Shown: positions 23,130-35,418 of the stretch, piece after piece
How positions within the stretch are numbered: position 1 is the first letter of the stretch
How the letters are laid out: each line of letters starts with the position of its first letter
Assembly: GCA_030544215.1 (NCBI GenBank)
Contig: JARZZO010000010.1
Coordinates: forward strand, 56,461,564 to 56,525,563
Length of the DNA: 64,000 bases
Reading direction: 5' to 3'
Source: Zantedeschia hybrid cultivar
Lineage: Eukaryota; Streptophyta; Magnoliopsida; Alismatales; Araceae
Position numbers and translations under genes: made by a program
The notes under the pieces: model-generated
What the model saw: only the letters and a program-made list of their open reading frames with translations
The model's database searches: none
Told to the model about the DNA's origin: nothing

Positions 23130-23259
23130 CTCCAATACCGGGATTGATACGAGTCACTCTATTATTGTTCATTAACAGTGTACCAAGGCGATTCAGGTAA
23201 GGGAAATTTTCCAGTTTAACAATCTCGTTATCAGTCAAATCAATGGTATCAAATTGATC
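23130..23259 (-). CDS. U2A': U2 snRNP protein A' (U2A'), coding exon 3
   Basis: The exon encodes DQFDTIDLTDNEIVKLENFP, YLNRLGTLLMNNNRVTRINP and GIG plus one base: LRR 2 and 3 of U2A', with the invariant LxLxxN pattern. The acceptor is TTATTAG next to 23260 and the donor GTGAG starts at 23129. It joins in phase 0 to exon 2 (ending GATE) and in phase 1 to exon 4. No disabling change was seen. Confidence 0.96.
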
Positions 23260-24382
23260 CTAATAAACAATACAAGAAAAGATGATCAGAATGAAAAACT
23301 GCAGAATCAATGAAAATTTTATAACCCCATATCTTCCATTGGAAGCAAAAATAAAGAAAAACAAAAAGGATGAAGCAAGTAATTATGTTTCCACTGAAAT
23401 ACATTTAGAGCCAATCAACTTTAGTGAATTCAAATAAAATGGAAAGGACAATGCAAATAATTATATGTTTCACTGAAATGCGTTGTTCAAAGGCCAGTCA
23501 GCTTTGCTGAATACATGTCCAATATGTAATGTGATAGAGTCACAATGATATGATAGCAGTTATGCAGGCCTTCCGTGACCTGCACCTATTAAGCCTTTTA
23601 ATCAGACAACTTAAAATGAAAATAATATTATCTTTCCTTTGAAGTACGCTTCTACCAGAAAAGGACTAAAGATGGTGATACATCCAGAAGTACTAAATAA
23701 TATTATCCCCCTCAAGTTATTTAATTGTTGATTAGGCAGAGAATCCAGCAAATGAGGAATCCGAACTTTTTCACTTCTAACTACTTCCTCCATTGCATTA
23801 TGTATATTCCCTAAACTGTAAAGATTACTTTGAATTAAATTTTGTTTTGATGCAGTCTCAGAAGTCTTCGTGTTTTTCTCAGGGATTTTACACAAACACC
23901 CTGATGGAAATGTTTCCACGAAAATACTTCTGAAAGTTTGATTATCATATATGCCCTCATAACTATACATAATGCCACCTATAACCCAGTTGTTATGAAT
24001 CTTATGATCCATCACTTGACCATTAATCTTCAGTTTTCAGTTTCATTCATGCGTAGTCCATGCTGGGAGATGATGTCTTTTCATCTGTTAGAAATGCCTA
24101 TTTGTTTCCAGTAAGAGTAGATGAAATGGTCGTTTGCCACTTATTTCCATTCAAACATTTGTCAGAATGTACTAAAGCATGTTCTACTTTCTAACAGCAC
24201 TTAATTGAAAAGGTATGTACGTGGTAAACATGATATTCACATGTTGACGAGGTGAGATGAGTGAAGAGAGGCAAGAGACAAGAGGCAAGAGATGAGACAG
24301 AGAGGACGAGCCTATAGTTTTCAGGGGAGTCAGGCAAATGAAAAGGGAGTGGAGCAGGAAGATAAAATCGGGAAAGGCATAA

Positions 24383-25017
24383 TGTAGCGACCCAGTCACA
24401 AGCTGGATAAGAAAAAAGGGCTACTCATAGGAGTGGGCTACCGACGAAGTGAAGCAGTGTGGACCCACCATGGTGTAGAGCCACTAGTATGTTTGAGGGC
24501 TGGGGCAGGGATTAACCAGATTAGTCCAACATCCGAAAACAAAAAAAAGTTGTTGGACCATATATATTGGATTTGCATCTATAACTTGTGAGGCACCTTT
24601 TGGAAATAAAACTGTACGGGCTTGACGCAAAGCAGATAACATCTTATAAGGGTTGGATCATATTGTTACAAAATAGTATGAGAGCGGACCCCATACAGTA
24701 CAATGTTGGTTGGTTCGGAGACGAACCACACGAAAACTAGTGGGCTTGTAATTACCAAATCACGAGCCACGTAAGAGGAAAGGGTTATTCGTTGTAGAGG
24801 GCTACTTGCAAGGTGAAGCGGTGAGGAGCCACCACTATGTCTAGGGGCTAGGGCTAAGATGAACTGGATTAGTCTTACATCGGAAAACAAAAAATGTTGT
24901 TGAGCCATATATGTGGGATTTAAATCCATAACTTGTGAAGTGCCTTTTGAAGCCAAAACCATACGGGTTTGGGCCAAAGTAAACAATACTTCACAAAGGT
25001 TGGATCACATCATTACA
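24383..25017 (+). mobile_element. TRIM (terminal-repeat retrotransposon in miniature)
   Basis: Two diverged direct repeats, 24383-24670 and 24747-25017, start TGTAGCGACCC/TGTAATTACC and end TTGTTACA/TCATTACA. They share ..TTAGTC(C/T)(A/T)ACATC.GAAAAC.. and ..ACGGG(C/T)TT.., text typical of plant TRIM LTRs. A primer-site remnant AATAGTATGAGAGCGG (24672 on) follows the first repeat. Flanks CATAA (24378-24382) and CAGAA (25018-25022) match at 4 of 5. Only about 76 bp lies between the repeats. Confidence 0.8.
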
Positions 25018-25252
25018 CAGAAGGAAGCAGATCTTTAAAGGTAATTTCTAGAGACCATGGAGACAACCAGGTAGACCAGAAGAATGTAGGTGAAGGGTGG
25101 ACAAAGGCGTCTAACAGTAGAAGATCAAAGAAAAGAGACCATCACGTTGCCAAGGAGAAGTCAAAGTTTTGAAGGCATATCATTAGAAGCAAGCAATGTT
25201 ATAGGTGTCTTAGCATGGATCATCATGCCATACCATGCTAAAATGGTAACAA

Positions 25253-25595
25253 GTTTGGGTGTGATGCCATTCAAAGTTGTGAAACCGAACCAAACCGAAA
25301 AACCGAATAAACCGATTTTTAAATAAATAGATTTCTTATATTAACATTATATATAGAAATATCTTAATATTTTAGTATCATATACATATTTATGTATAAA
25401 TATGTATTTTTAAAATTTACTTTTAATATTAAATACATATATATATTTAATATGAATAAAATATAGAATTTTGGTTTGAATCGAACCGAACAGAAATATT
25501 TCGGTTCGGTTCGGTTCGGTTCGGTGTCAAGTGACAATTCGGTTCAGTTCAGTTTGGAGAAATTTCCTTCAAAACCGAACCGTGCACACCCCTAT
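25253..25595. mobile_element. CGGTTCGGTT-type MITE (hAT-like)
   Basis: The right end, complemented, reads AGGGGTGTGCACGGTTCGGT; the left has GGGTGTGATGCC and then GAAACCGAACC. Subterminal CGGTT repeats stand in opposite orientation at the two ends with AT-rich sequence between. AGGGGTGTGCACGG ends are common among plant hAT-derived MITEs. No target duplication was established. Confidence 0.6.
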
Positions 25596-25619
25596 TACTG
25601 ACTATGCTCACAGCATATG

Positions 25620-28600
25620 CTAGATCTGGTCAAGTCAATGAGAGATCTAATAGAGCTTTCCTACCAATCTCTAGTACATCTTGCAGTCTAGTAAGACTTC
25701 TTCTCTTGTTGCCTCAGTCAACCCATGATTCAATTCAATTGGTGTAGCTGTAGCTTTACACCCCAGCTTTCCGATTTCTGTCTACCGATCTAATGTGTAC
25801 TTTCTTTGGCAAATGTAGCTGTCATTCTAAGACCTAGCTACCTTAATGCCCAAAAAGTACCTTTATTCACCTGAGTCTTTAATTTCAAATTCAGCAACCA
25901 AGCCTTCTTTCAATTTTTGAATGAGCCCTTGTCATTACCTATAACAATCATATCATCAACATAGACCAACAACACAGTAACCCGCTCGGCCTTCCATTTG
26001 ACAAATAAAGTATGATCAACATTTGATTGTTTGAAACCAAATCTAATCGTAGCAAGACAAAGTGTGTCAAACATGGTTGGCAATACCGGCCGATACCGGT
26101 ACGTACCGGTATCGGCCAGCACCGGTACCCATGGTTTAAAGGGTATTGGCCAGTACTAGGCCGGTACCGGGCGGTATGTACCGGTACCGGTACCCATCGA
26201 TATCGGTACCAATACCGGTACTGCCATCCATGGTGTCAAACCAAACATTGGGTGACTATTTCAGCCCATAGAGAGCCTTTTTGAGGTGACAGACCTTTCC
26301 TTTTATGTCAACCCTAGGAGGTGGCAGCGTGTATACTTCTTGTAAATTACCATCCAGAAAGGCATTCTTGACATCTAATTGGTACAAAGACCAAGATTAT
26401 TGAAAAGCAAGTGAGAGAATAATCCTGACAGATTTTAGCTTCGCCACTGGAGCAAATGTCTCTTGATAATCAACTCCATATAACTAGACAAAGACCTTTG
26501 CAACAAGTCTAGCTTTATACCTTTGTATCATACCCTCTGCATTATAATTAAGTGTACACCCACTTTGATCCAACTAGATTTCTGCCCTTCGGAACATCAA
26601 CTATCGCCCAAGTGCCATTTTTTGTCAAGGGCGCTCAACTCCTCTTACATTGCTTGTTGCCACTTCGGATCCTTCTAAGCCTCAGAGAAACCAATAGGGA
26701 TAGAGGTGGATGACAAGGAAGAAAGAAAGGAATAGTAGCGAGCGGATACACGGGACTAGTTAACGGATTTGGAGATGGGATGATTAGTGCAGTCCCAAAC
26801 TCCCTTTCGAACAGCAATGGGTAAGTCTAATTCAGCATCAGCTGCACAGTTTGTTCGGCAGGTGAGCCTGAAGATTTAGCAACTTCTAGAATTGGCTGAG
26901 TCATAGATGATTTACCCTTGAACTTTTTCCCACCTGTAGGTAATAAGTTACTCCTTAGTATCTACTGCACCACCAGCGTGAATATCCTGAACAAAAGCCA
27001 AAATAGGAACATTAGGAGTATCAGGAGCATCAGGGTATCCATCTGTGTCAGAGCTAGAGGCACAAAGGATATAGATGGCAGCAAGGGTGTAACAGAAGTA
27101 GAAGGAATAAAAGATGGGATGGTAGTCTCTCCCTTAGGCTATGTCCGGGGAGAATAAGAAGACTCAGACTCAAAGAAAGTGACATCCTTCTAGACAAAGA
27201 GATGAAGAAAGAGGACCGTGATAGAGATATCCCTTCTGCGTGGAGGAATACCACAGCAAAGACACCACGAACAGCCCGAGGATCAAGTTTTGTACTGCTG
27301 GGACCAAGAGTGTGAATAAAACAAAGGCAGCCAAAGACGTGGCAATAGGGGAAACAAAGGCCTGTCTAGGTAAAGAAGGATAATAGGGCAGTGATCTGTC
27401 AAATTCCGATATGACATACGATTGACAATATAATTTGCAGTCAACATAACATCAGCCTAAAAATGTTTGGGTAAGTGGCATTGAAACAAAAGGGCTCTCG
27501 CTATCTCAAGTAGATGACGATTTTTGTGCTCAGCGATACTGTTCCACTGGAGTGAATAGGCACAAGATGATTCATGAATAACACCTACATCTTCAAGAAA
27601 TATATTAACACTTCGAGCAAAATAGTCCTGAGCATTATCAAAACAAAGAACTTGACTTTGGTGCCAAATTGATTTTGAACCATGTTACAAAAAACTTAAA
27701 TAGTAGAGGAACTTTGTAGTTTGTACCAAGATTTCAACAAATACAGCTATGAGCAATGGGAAAAATCATCAATAAACATAATAAAATATCTGTATCCATC
27801 CAATGAGGAAACTGGAGAGGGCCCCATACATCAGAATGAACAAGTTCAAAAGGAGTGGAACTTTTATTCATTGAATAAGGAAACTGAGTTCTACACTGTT
27901 TTGCCAAGTGACAAACTTGACGCAAAAAAAGACAACATCGAGAGACTGGAGGATAGATGGAATCAAGACTCTTAAAGCACGAAATGAAAGATGCCCAAAT
28001 CTATGCCACAATTGAATCTCCTGAACTCATTTTTTCACGCATTAAGGCACGGAGGATTGGAGAGTGGGTGTCCCTCTAGGCTCAAAAAGATACAAGTCAT
28101 CTACCTCAGGGCCAATCTCAATTGTTTGCTTGGTCTCTAGATCTTGAAACATACAGTGAGTAGGAAAGAAGGTTAGGGAACAATGCAGTTATTTGGTAAT
28201 ACTATTTACTCAAAGTAAATTAATGGAAAGGGACGGAACATGAAGAGTAGAAGACAGGATCAAATGGTTAGGGAGTCATATGGAACCCTTGCCAGCAATA
28301 GTAATGTAGGTGCCAGCAGCAATGGTGACTTTGTCTTGATCAGAGGATAGGGAATAGGAACTGAAAGGTGCAGATATACCAGTCATGTGGTCAGTAGCAT
28401 CAGAGTCGGTCACCCAAGAATTCCCAGGAGATAGAGTGGTAGCTCTTAAGGCAGCACCATACCTGATGAAGTTAAAGAAGAAGTAGTGTGGGAGACACTC
28501 TGAAGCTGTGTAAGGAGTCACCGCAATGCTGCAATATCAGAGTTGGAAAGTGCCACTGACGCAGTGGACGTAGGCCCATCGTGAGCAGACTCGCATGTAG

Positions 28601-29470
28601 AAGCAGAGCATTGAGTGACAAGAATGTTACTTCAGGCTTTCTATCCTTTTTTTAACTTGGCAGGCGTTCTGGATATTTCTCCCAGCAAAAATCAGAATCA
28701 TAATTTGTGTGCCCACAGTGTCCACACTTCTTCTCACCGCGCTTCTTCACTGCTCATAGTCGTTTTACCAGAGGCATTGGCGGGAGCAGAGAACTCCCCA
28801 ACCTCAGGAGGTGAGGGGACAACAGCTTTGCTGTTCATGACCTGTCGGCGTTGTTCTTCACTAACAACTTTTGAAGTATGTCTCCTCAAGAGAGGGAGTC
28901 AGATCCATACTCAAGATCTATCCCCATAAAGCCTCGTAGTCAGGACTAAGAACACTAAGACCACCTAGAAACTTAACAATATGATCATTCTCCTGGAGAG
29001 ACAAGTAGGTATTTTGATCTTCAAGAGAAGTCCAGCTAGCCATATGATAACAGTCGAGTTCATTCCACAAGCTTGAGAGGGTGCAGAAGTAACTAGTCAC
29101 AAACTATGAACCTTGCTTCAACTCACGTATAGTGTAGCTAAGTTGATACAAGTGCACCTTGTTCTTTTTCCGCCCATACAAGCCCGCTAATGTCTTCCAC
29201 ATCTCTACAACAATGGACCTGCATAGAATATTTGGTCAAATGGCGAGGCTAACGGAGTTAAGAAGCCACGACATGACCATGTTGTTGTTACTGTGCCATG
29301 TCGTATATGTAGGATCTTTCACATCATGTTGTTTATGATCACCAGTAAGATACCCAAGCTTGTCAGACCCAGCAACAGCCCACAAGGCATAATTGCTTTC
29401 ATTGAATTTGTCAGAAGTGATCTATAGGGAAGCAATAGCCATGGGGACGAAGAAATAGGTTGAACTTGTT
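25620..29470 (-). pseudogene. Decayed Copia retrotransposon gag-pol (Copia 2)
   Basis: Minus-strand order: gag (29440-28860, SDKFNESNYALWAV, then SLWNELDCYHMASW); zinc knuckle (about 28720-28640); protease (28450-28276, VTDSDATDHMTGIS, where catalytic DSG has become DSD); pre-integrase (27925, CHLAKQCRTQFPYSMNKSST, then FELVHSDVWGP); integrase (27700-27300); RT (26660-25910, GVDYQETFAPVAKLKSVR, DVKNAFLDGNLQEVYTLPPP, and catalytic block VLLVYVDDMIVIGND); and the start of RNase H (about 25640, PDLAYAVSIVS). Many frameshifts and stops occur and LTRs were not found. A MITE interrupts RT at 26073-26233. It is closely related to Copia 1. Confidence 0.88.
26073..26233. mobile_element. 161-bp MITE of CCGGTACCGG repeats with 8-bp TSD
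   Basis: Perfect flanking TGTCAAAC at 26065-26072 and 26234-26241 marks the insertion into the Copia 2 RT. The ends ATGGTTGGCAATACCGG and, complemented, ATGGATGGCAGTACCGG match at 15 of 17. The interior is made of GGTACCGGTA-type palindromes. The 8-bp duplication suggests hAT. Confidence 0.85.
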
Positions 29471-29479
29471 GGGAAGAAA

Positions 29480-31254
29480 TGTTTGAAGCGGTATTTGGAA
29501 CCTAACCTAGCTGTCTCTCCTATCGGATTTTTTAAAAATCCTGTCGTTTTTATTCTTTTTGTTTTTATCTGGAGAAATATAGGTCGGTTTTATTTATTTT
29601 ATTTCTTGGACTATGAGAGCTTGGGATTAGCCCTCAGAGAGTTCGGGACTTCGGATCAGGCGAAGATCCGAGTATATGACCTCTCTCCACTGACCTCGGT
29701 CAGTGTTAATTACGTCAAGCAACCGCTCGACAACCCTTGATTAACTGTCCGTTGATGCCCTTATAACATGCAACACTACTGCTATAAGTAGCACATGTAT
29801 ATGAAGATATGTTTTAGGTTAAGCTCTTGGCCTCACCCAAGTTTAGGATGGGTTTATAATTGATTAGGGGACTTTTTAAAAGGTTTTGGATTGACTCCAA
29901 GTTATCTGGATTGATTCCAAGTATTTTAGACTCATAAGGATATTTTTGTAATTATGCCAAGTTGGAGGGTATAAGGGCATTAGGGTCACTTTAGTGTGTG
30001 AAATGAGTTTTAATGATTTAAGAAGGTTTCAAAACCTTAGAAGGTATTTTAGAGTTATTTTAAGTGTTTGGGTTGTAAGGGTATTTTGGTAATTTTACCT
30101 TAAATCGGGTTTATTAGACTTAGAATCTATTTTTATATTTTCTGAAATTTTTATTTATTTTTATCATACTGAGGGTATTTTGGTAATTTTACCCATCTTA
30201 TTAAGATTTGGAAAGTATTTTGGGCATAGGAGATGTTTTGATATTTTTTAAAAATTTTCTGTGATTTTTACAAATTTTTATCATGGATGGAGGTATTTTT
30301 GTAATTTCATTAAGTTCTGGAGGCATTTTGGTCATTTCGGGAATTTTATATGTTTTCACATTTGGTTCTCTGTTTTTTACTGAATTTTACTGATTTTTTT
30401 ACTAATTTTACTGATTTGTATTAATTAATTAGATATATGAAGGATATTTAAGTCATGTTTTTTGGTTTATGTAATTTCCAGATTTGGTTTTCTGATTTTT
30501 ACTGAGTATTACTGGTTTTTACATAATTTTTCTAATTTTTATATTCATTTTACTGATTTTAAATAATTTTCGCAGATTTTATTAATTAATTAAGCATGAG
30601 GGGTATTTAAGTCATTTTTTATCTTAAGTATATTGTTTTATGTCTCAATGTTTTATTATTGAGTTTTAATTATGAGTCTAGGTTTAATTATGTATGGGAA
30701 AAGGCCAAAGGTATTTTAGAACATTTAATTATGTACTTATGCATTTTAATTAGTTATTAAACTAATTAATAATTTAATTATGTATGTGAAAATATAATAA
30801 CATAATGTTACTTAAGTAATATGTTTATGAACACACATATGCTCAAAGAACAATATTAGTCTTTCATTCATTATTTCGGCATAATCCCGTCTTATAGAAC
30901 GACGATTTTACAACATAAATTCGGCAGAACTTTCCCTTATGAATAAACCTTAGAAAGAGAGCCCTCCGAGAAAATATCTCCTCCAAACGCAGCAAATCCG
31001 GACAAGAGCACCGGATTTGGTCTTCAAATGGGCAGAGTTTCCCCTATGAATTTTTGGGCCAAATGGGCATGGCATTCTTCTTACCCCTTGGGAGGTATTT
31101 ATAGGCCATGGGGGCCTCAACCGGTGGGGGTACCCATCGTGGGACTTTGAGATGGGGGGGGCCACCGGAATTTTTTGAGGTGGGGAGTACCCACCGGTCC
31201 TCCAATGTAAGAGAGAGAGAGAGTGAGAGAGATTAGAGAGGGGATTGAGAGGAA

Positions 31255-31285
<31 letters not shown>

Positions 31286-31860
31286 GCGGTGCGCGATGGG
31301 CACCCCCATTGGTTGGATCCGTCTTTCTCCTTCCCTTTTTTCTTTTAAAAAGGGTCCAACAAGCGGCAAGTAGAATCCTCTATGTTTCAAGTACAAGAGA
31401 AGTGGTGCGATCCAACAAAGGAGACTATCGTCCTGGAGAAGTAACCGTCCAACAAAGAAACTACAACCGCAAGGCCAAACAACCCTAAAGGAGAGGGCTG
31501 ATGGCAGTCTCAAGGCCATATCAAAACCGCTACGGACCTAGGGTCAAGAAAACCCTAGGGAAGAGAGAATCTCCCCCTGCATATGACAGGGAAAGGTGCA
31601 TAAAGAGTATCTGCCTGCAAAAGAGGGGTCCTTAGGCTTGCTATCACAAAAGAAGAGGCTTCAGACTACTCCATAAAGTCCAAGCACGTACCCCAATAGT
31701 TGTGCAATAGTATCCGCACTACAATAACTGCAGTGCTACAGTAACCACAAGGGTAGAAGAAAGAGAAGGGGCTACGACCTAATGGGGAGATGCTCCCGAG
31801 TATCGAAGCAGAAGAAGAAGGCGCCCAGAATGGTCTCCACTCTGATACCATGAAACTCTG
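29480..31860. other. Retrotransposon-derived AT-rich stretch, poorly resolved
   Basis: The stretch has repeated GGTATTTTGGTAATTTT-type text, typical of plant LTRs. A block at about 29650-29810 (CCTCTCTCCACTGACCTC, TGTTAATTACGTCAAGCAA) resembles 35170-35290 (CCTCTCCATCGACCTC, TGTTAATTACACCAATGAA), so both loci hold related elements. No coding domain was seen. A run of 30 G lies at 31257-31286. Confidence 0.4.
31257..31286 (+). repeat. Poly-G run of 30
   Basis: An uninterrupted G30 follows GA-rich sequence. It may be real or an assembly artefact. Confidence 0.9.
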
Positions 31861-31869
31861 ATACCATGA
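31848..31869 (-). promoter_or_regulatory. Duplicated primer-binding site
   Basis: On the minus strand, TGGTATCAGAG, TTTCA and TGGTATCAGAG occur in direct succession next to the LTR end, so the tRNA-Met-type primer site is present twice. Confidence 0.6.
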
Positions 31870-32083
31870 AAGAAAGAGGTTGGTGTGAAGATGAGGAAGA
31901 GAGAGTCTGGACTAGGCTAATTGTCCAGTCCGCCCCATCTTTATAGAGATTTCTCAAGCATCAAAATTACGTAACAGCCCTTAAAACAAGAGAGAAATAT
32001 ACGGAGGACATGAATAAGAGAATAAGAGACAAAAGAACTCAATAAACAAAAAATTACATGTCTGCCCTTGTTTTCTACAACAG
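31868..32083 (-). mobile_element. Copia-type LTR fragment
   Basis: In minus orientation it starts TGTTGTAGAAAACAAGGG, has CTCTATAAAGATGG as TATA box near 31940, and ends CTCTTTCTTTCA just before the primer site. About 216 bp. The leader continues to about 31660 without gag; the second LTR was not found. Confidence 0.65.
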
Positions 32084-33045
32084 GAACATCAAAAGGGTAT
32101 AGATTTGAAATTGGACTTTGAGAAGGCATATGGTAAGGTAACTTGGAAGTGCCGCCTCCAGATCTTTTAGAATATGGGATTTGGTGGGAGATGGGTTAAT
32201 TGAGTTGGGGCTTCCATCACCTTTGCCTTTTGCGATTCTTTTAAATGGGAACTTATACCTTATTTCTACAATGGTAGGGCACTCCAATAGAGGGATCTTA
32301 TATCTCCACTTCTTTTTATTCTTCTTGCTCATATACTAAGCAAAATGTAGGACATGACATAGGTGGCTGGATATCACTAGACTTTCAGATAGGCTCCATT
32401 GATACACATATTACTCACCTCCAACATGCAAATGATACCATTCTCTCTCTCTCTCTCTCTGAGAATGAAAAGCAATTATTTGTGGCCAGTTTGATCCTAG
32501 AGCTACTTGAGGAGATTACTAGTTTGAGAGTGAATTTCTACAAAAGTCAAGTTATAGGTGTGAATATGGAAGACAAGGCAATCCTTAAGGCAGCCACCCT
32601 CTTAGGATGTCAGATACGGAGGCTCCTTATCTCCTACCTAGGGCTTCCACTTACGTTTGGAAGGCTGCATTGTAGGGATTGGCAAAGGGTGATCCAAAAG
32701 TTTGAATCCAAGTGGGTAGGGTGGAAAGATAGACTCCTCTCCCATGAGGGGAGGTTGGTGCTTTGTACATCTCTTTTAAATAGTCTTCCCATATATTATA
32801 TGTCCATCTTTAGGGTCGCGAAGATGATGGCTAAATAGCTCGAGGCTATCCAATGCTGGTTCTTGAAAAGGCAGTAGCAAACATAGTCAGAAAACAAGCT
32901 ATAATGCAAGAGCAAGGAGAAGGGGGCTTGGGATCAAGGACATATCGGATTTCAACCTAGCACTCCTTTCCAAATGGCTTTGAAAACTAGGGTCAACTAG
33001 TCTGGGCTTTGACTGACGGGGACACTAGAGTCCAAGGCAGAGTTG
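32084..33045 (+). pseudogene. L1-type LINE RT fragment
   Basis: Plus-strand text runs LKLDFEKAYGKVTWKC (block A), YFYNGRALQ, PLLFILLAHILS, then the open stretch 32482-32838 with SLRVNFYKSQVIGVN, YLGLPLTFGRLHCRDWQ and NSLPIYYMSIFRVAKMMAK. The FADD block near 32430 is replaced by QHANDTI and a CT repeat. Stops are frequent. It ends at the MITE boundary at 33048. Confidence 0.85.
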
Positions 33046-33047
33046 AT

Positions 33048-35030
33048 CATTGTTTTCAAGGCATCGCCTAGGCGACAAGGCGCTCCCTCGTGTGCCCAAG
33101 GCAACCTAGTGCCTAAGCAAGCAGCCCATCCTAGGTGACAAGGCACTCCCTCGAGCCCAAGGCAACTTGGCACCTAGGCAAGCAGTCCATTAAGGCGCTT
33201 GCATAGGCCACCTAGGGGCACCCAATGCACTTAAGGCCCGCCCAAACTGCCTTCTTTAGGTCTATTTTAGTCATTAGAAAGAAGTTGAAGGTCATGTAAT
33301 TGACCATATTCATGTCAAAAGGGTGAAATAGACAATCAAGCTTCTCACTTTGTGTAGGATTCTTCTGCTAGCAGGTTTCCTTTCCTTTTCTTTCTCTCAA
33401 ATTTAGACATATCACTATGTTTGACAATTGAGAAGTGAAGTATGACATTAGTATGTTATTTTGCTTATTGTTTATTTAATATATCTTATATTTATCTTTC
33501 TTTCTTTATTTTTTAAAAGTGGTTGGTATCACTATATTGTATTAAATATGAAATAGTTACAAAACGTAGGTAGGGAGTTTACACAAGAACCCCTAACAAA
33601 AACCCAAGAAGCTGACTCAATGGATGGCCTCCAACATAACAAAAAAGGAGGCACTAGCTATATGTTCTTTACAAAAAATTCCTCATCCACTTCCTGAGCC
33701 TACCACCTACAAAAAGCGATTATTCCATCCAGGGTGGAGGGTTCCCTCCTAAAAATCATCTTGTTCCTTTCAGTCCAGATAGCCCACAAAGTAGCATGAA
33801 GAACCAGCCACCACATGATAGCATCTCCCTTACTAAGAGTCGAAGACGGCCAGCTGCATAAAAGCGAGTCCATAGTACATCCCATAGCCATATCCCACTT
33901 AAGTTATTGCTCAAAGATTGCTACGCTTCCTTGGAGAAAACATAGCCGATGAAGAGGTGGTCAAGAGACTCATCAACCTCTTCGCACAAAGAGCAAGCAG
34001 ATGGGACTTCACACCCAAACTTGAGTAACCTGTCTACGATCGGAAGTCTGCTGATGGAAATTCTCCACACAAGAACCTTGACTTTGAGTGGTGACTTGGG
34101 GGCCCAAATCTGTTGAAGGAAAGGGGTTCTAACTCCCCCAGCTGCAATATGGGAATAAGCAGGCTTCACTGAGAAGCAACCTGTGTTATCCCACCCCCAT
34201 CTCTATGAGTCGTGGTGAGCAGGATCCAGCTTGAAACTTTGCAAAATCTGCAGCAGAGAGGCAAAGTCCTCTATCTCCTCATCCCTAAGATTCCTTCTAA
34301 AGGTGAGGTTCCACTCCCTTCTACCCTAGGGAGGTCCTAGGGTTGTTGGATATAGAAAATAGCCTGGGAAACATATGGGAAAGGGGACCCATATCACACC
34401 ATTTATCCGCCCAAAAAAGACAAGTTTGGCCATCTCCCATAGTAACCTGAGTCACTGAAAGAATGATATCATATGCCTCCAAGATACCCTTTCGCACCTA
34501 TGAGAAATGAAACCGCAGCTTGTAAGGAAACATCCCAAACTCTTCCTCTGGAATAGTACTTATGTTGGATAAGGTTGATCCATAAGCCCGAGGAAGATGT
34601 GCCAATGTTCCATAGCCGTTTAGATAGGAGTGCCAGATTGAATCTATGATGTCCATCCCTAGTCCACCAGTCTCCTTGCTCTTGCACACCCTTCCCCAAG
34701 AAACCTCAAACCCTCCTAGAGTCGACAAGTGAGCATCCCCTTTCCCGAAGAACCGGCTGCGGATAGACTCCAATTGCTTGGTATTTAACTAGTCGACTTT
34801 AGGTTGGGTGTTTTTCCCATCTTGATTGACATACTCCCAGTTCTCATTAGTTTTTCTTCACACATTGGTTAATATTTGTCATTTATTCTATTTTTTTATT
34901 TTTACATTATAAATATACGTTGAATATCGTAACTGCCACCTTTGTATACAAATACAAATAGAATTTTATATGGTAGAAAATGTAGATAGCAATTCTCTTG
35001 AAACATATTAGGCTATATACACTAGGCTTC
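33048..35030. mobile_element. CGCCTAGGCG-type MITE split by a LINE
   Basis: 33048-33500 and 34880-35030 align, in opposite orientation, with the intact copy at 11069-11631. Examples are GGATTCTTCTGCTAGC.GGTTTCC, CTTGAAACATATTAGG(C/T)TATATA and ACTAGGCTT..CC.AGGTGCC. The middle (about 33505-34870) is a minus-strand LINE, so the MITE was there first. Confidence 0.75.
33505..34870 (-). pseudogene. L1-type LINE 3' part inside the MITE
   Basis: Minus fragments: RFFGKGDAHLSTLGGFEVSW (34773), LLSKRLWNIGTSSSGLWINL (34650), SPLKVKVLVWRISISRLPI with CSLCEEVDESLDHLFIGY (34169-33921, zinc-binding RVT domain), and WWLVLHATLWAIWTERNKM (33891-33700). The 3' end carries GATACCAACCACTTTTAAAA at about 33512. 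It is 5'-truncated; borders are inferred from the MITE alignment. Confidence 0.8.
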
Positions 35031-35039
35031 ACCTAGGTG

Positions 35040-35418
35040 CCTGTGGGAATGATATTTTTATAAAAATATAAAAAAAAACAAATTTATATTTTTGATGTGG
35101 ATACTTCGTTTGAATCGTGACTCATAAATAATAAGTTGGAAATTGAATCAAGCGTGTGGATTCGAATTTGGACCCCTCTCCATCGACCTCAATTGATGTT
35201 AATTACACCAATGAAATCATTGGAAACCTTTGATTAACCCCTTTTATGCGTAATACTGATAATTGCCATAAAATTTGAGCGAAAAATGAGAGAACACAAT
35301 GTACGACAATGAAAATAATAAATTAATGATATTTCATTAATCAAAGATGTTACAAATTACAATGAGGCCCCACTGAGCCAGGGCATTACAACATGACAAA
35401 ATTTCTATTTGTAACAAC
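35040..35418. other. LTR-like AT-rich block
   Basis: It shares the CCTCTCCATCGACCTC..TGTTAATTAC block with 29.7 kb and leads into the minisatellite. The element type is not resolved. Confidence 0.35.

Noticed and set aside
23611..24015. 134-aa minus frame as a gene or Copia tail
   Set aside because: No recognisable motif; a purine-rich tract nearby is suggestive but not enough.
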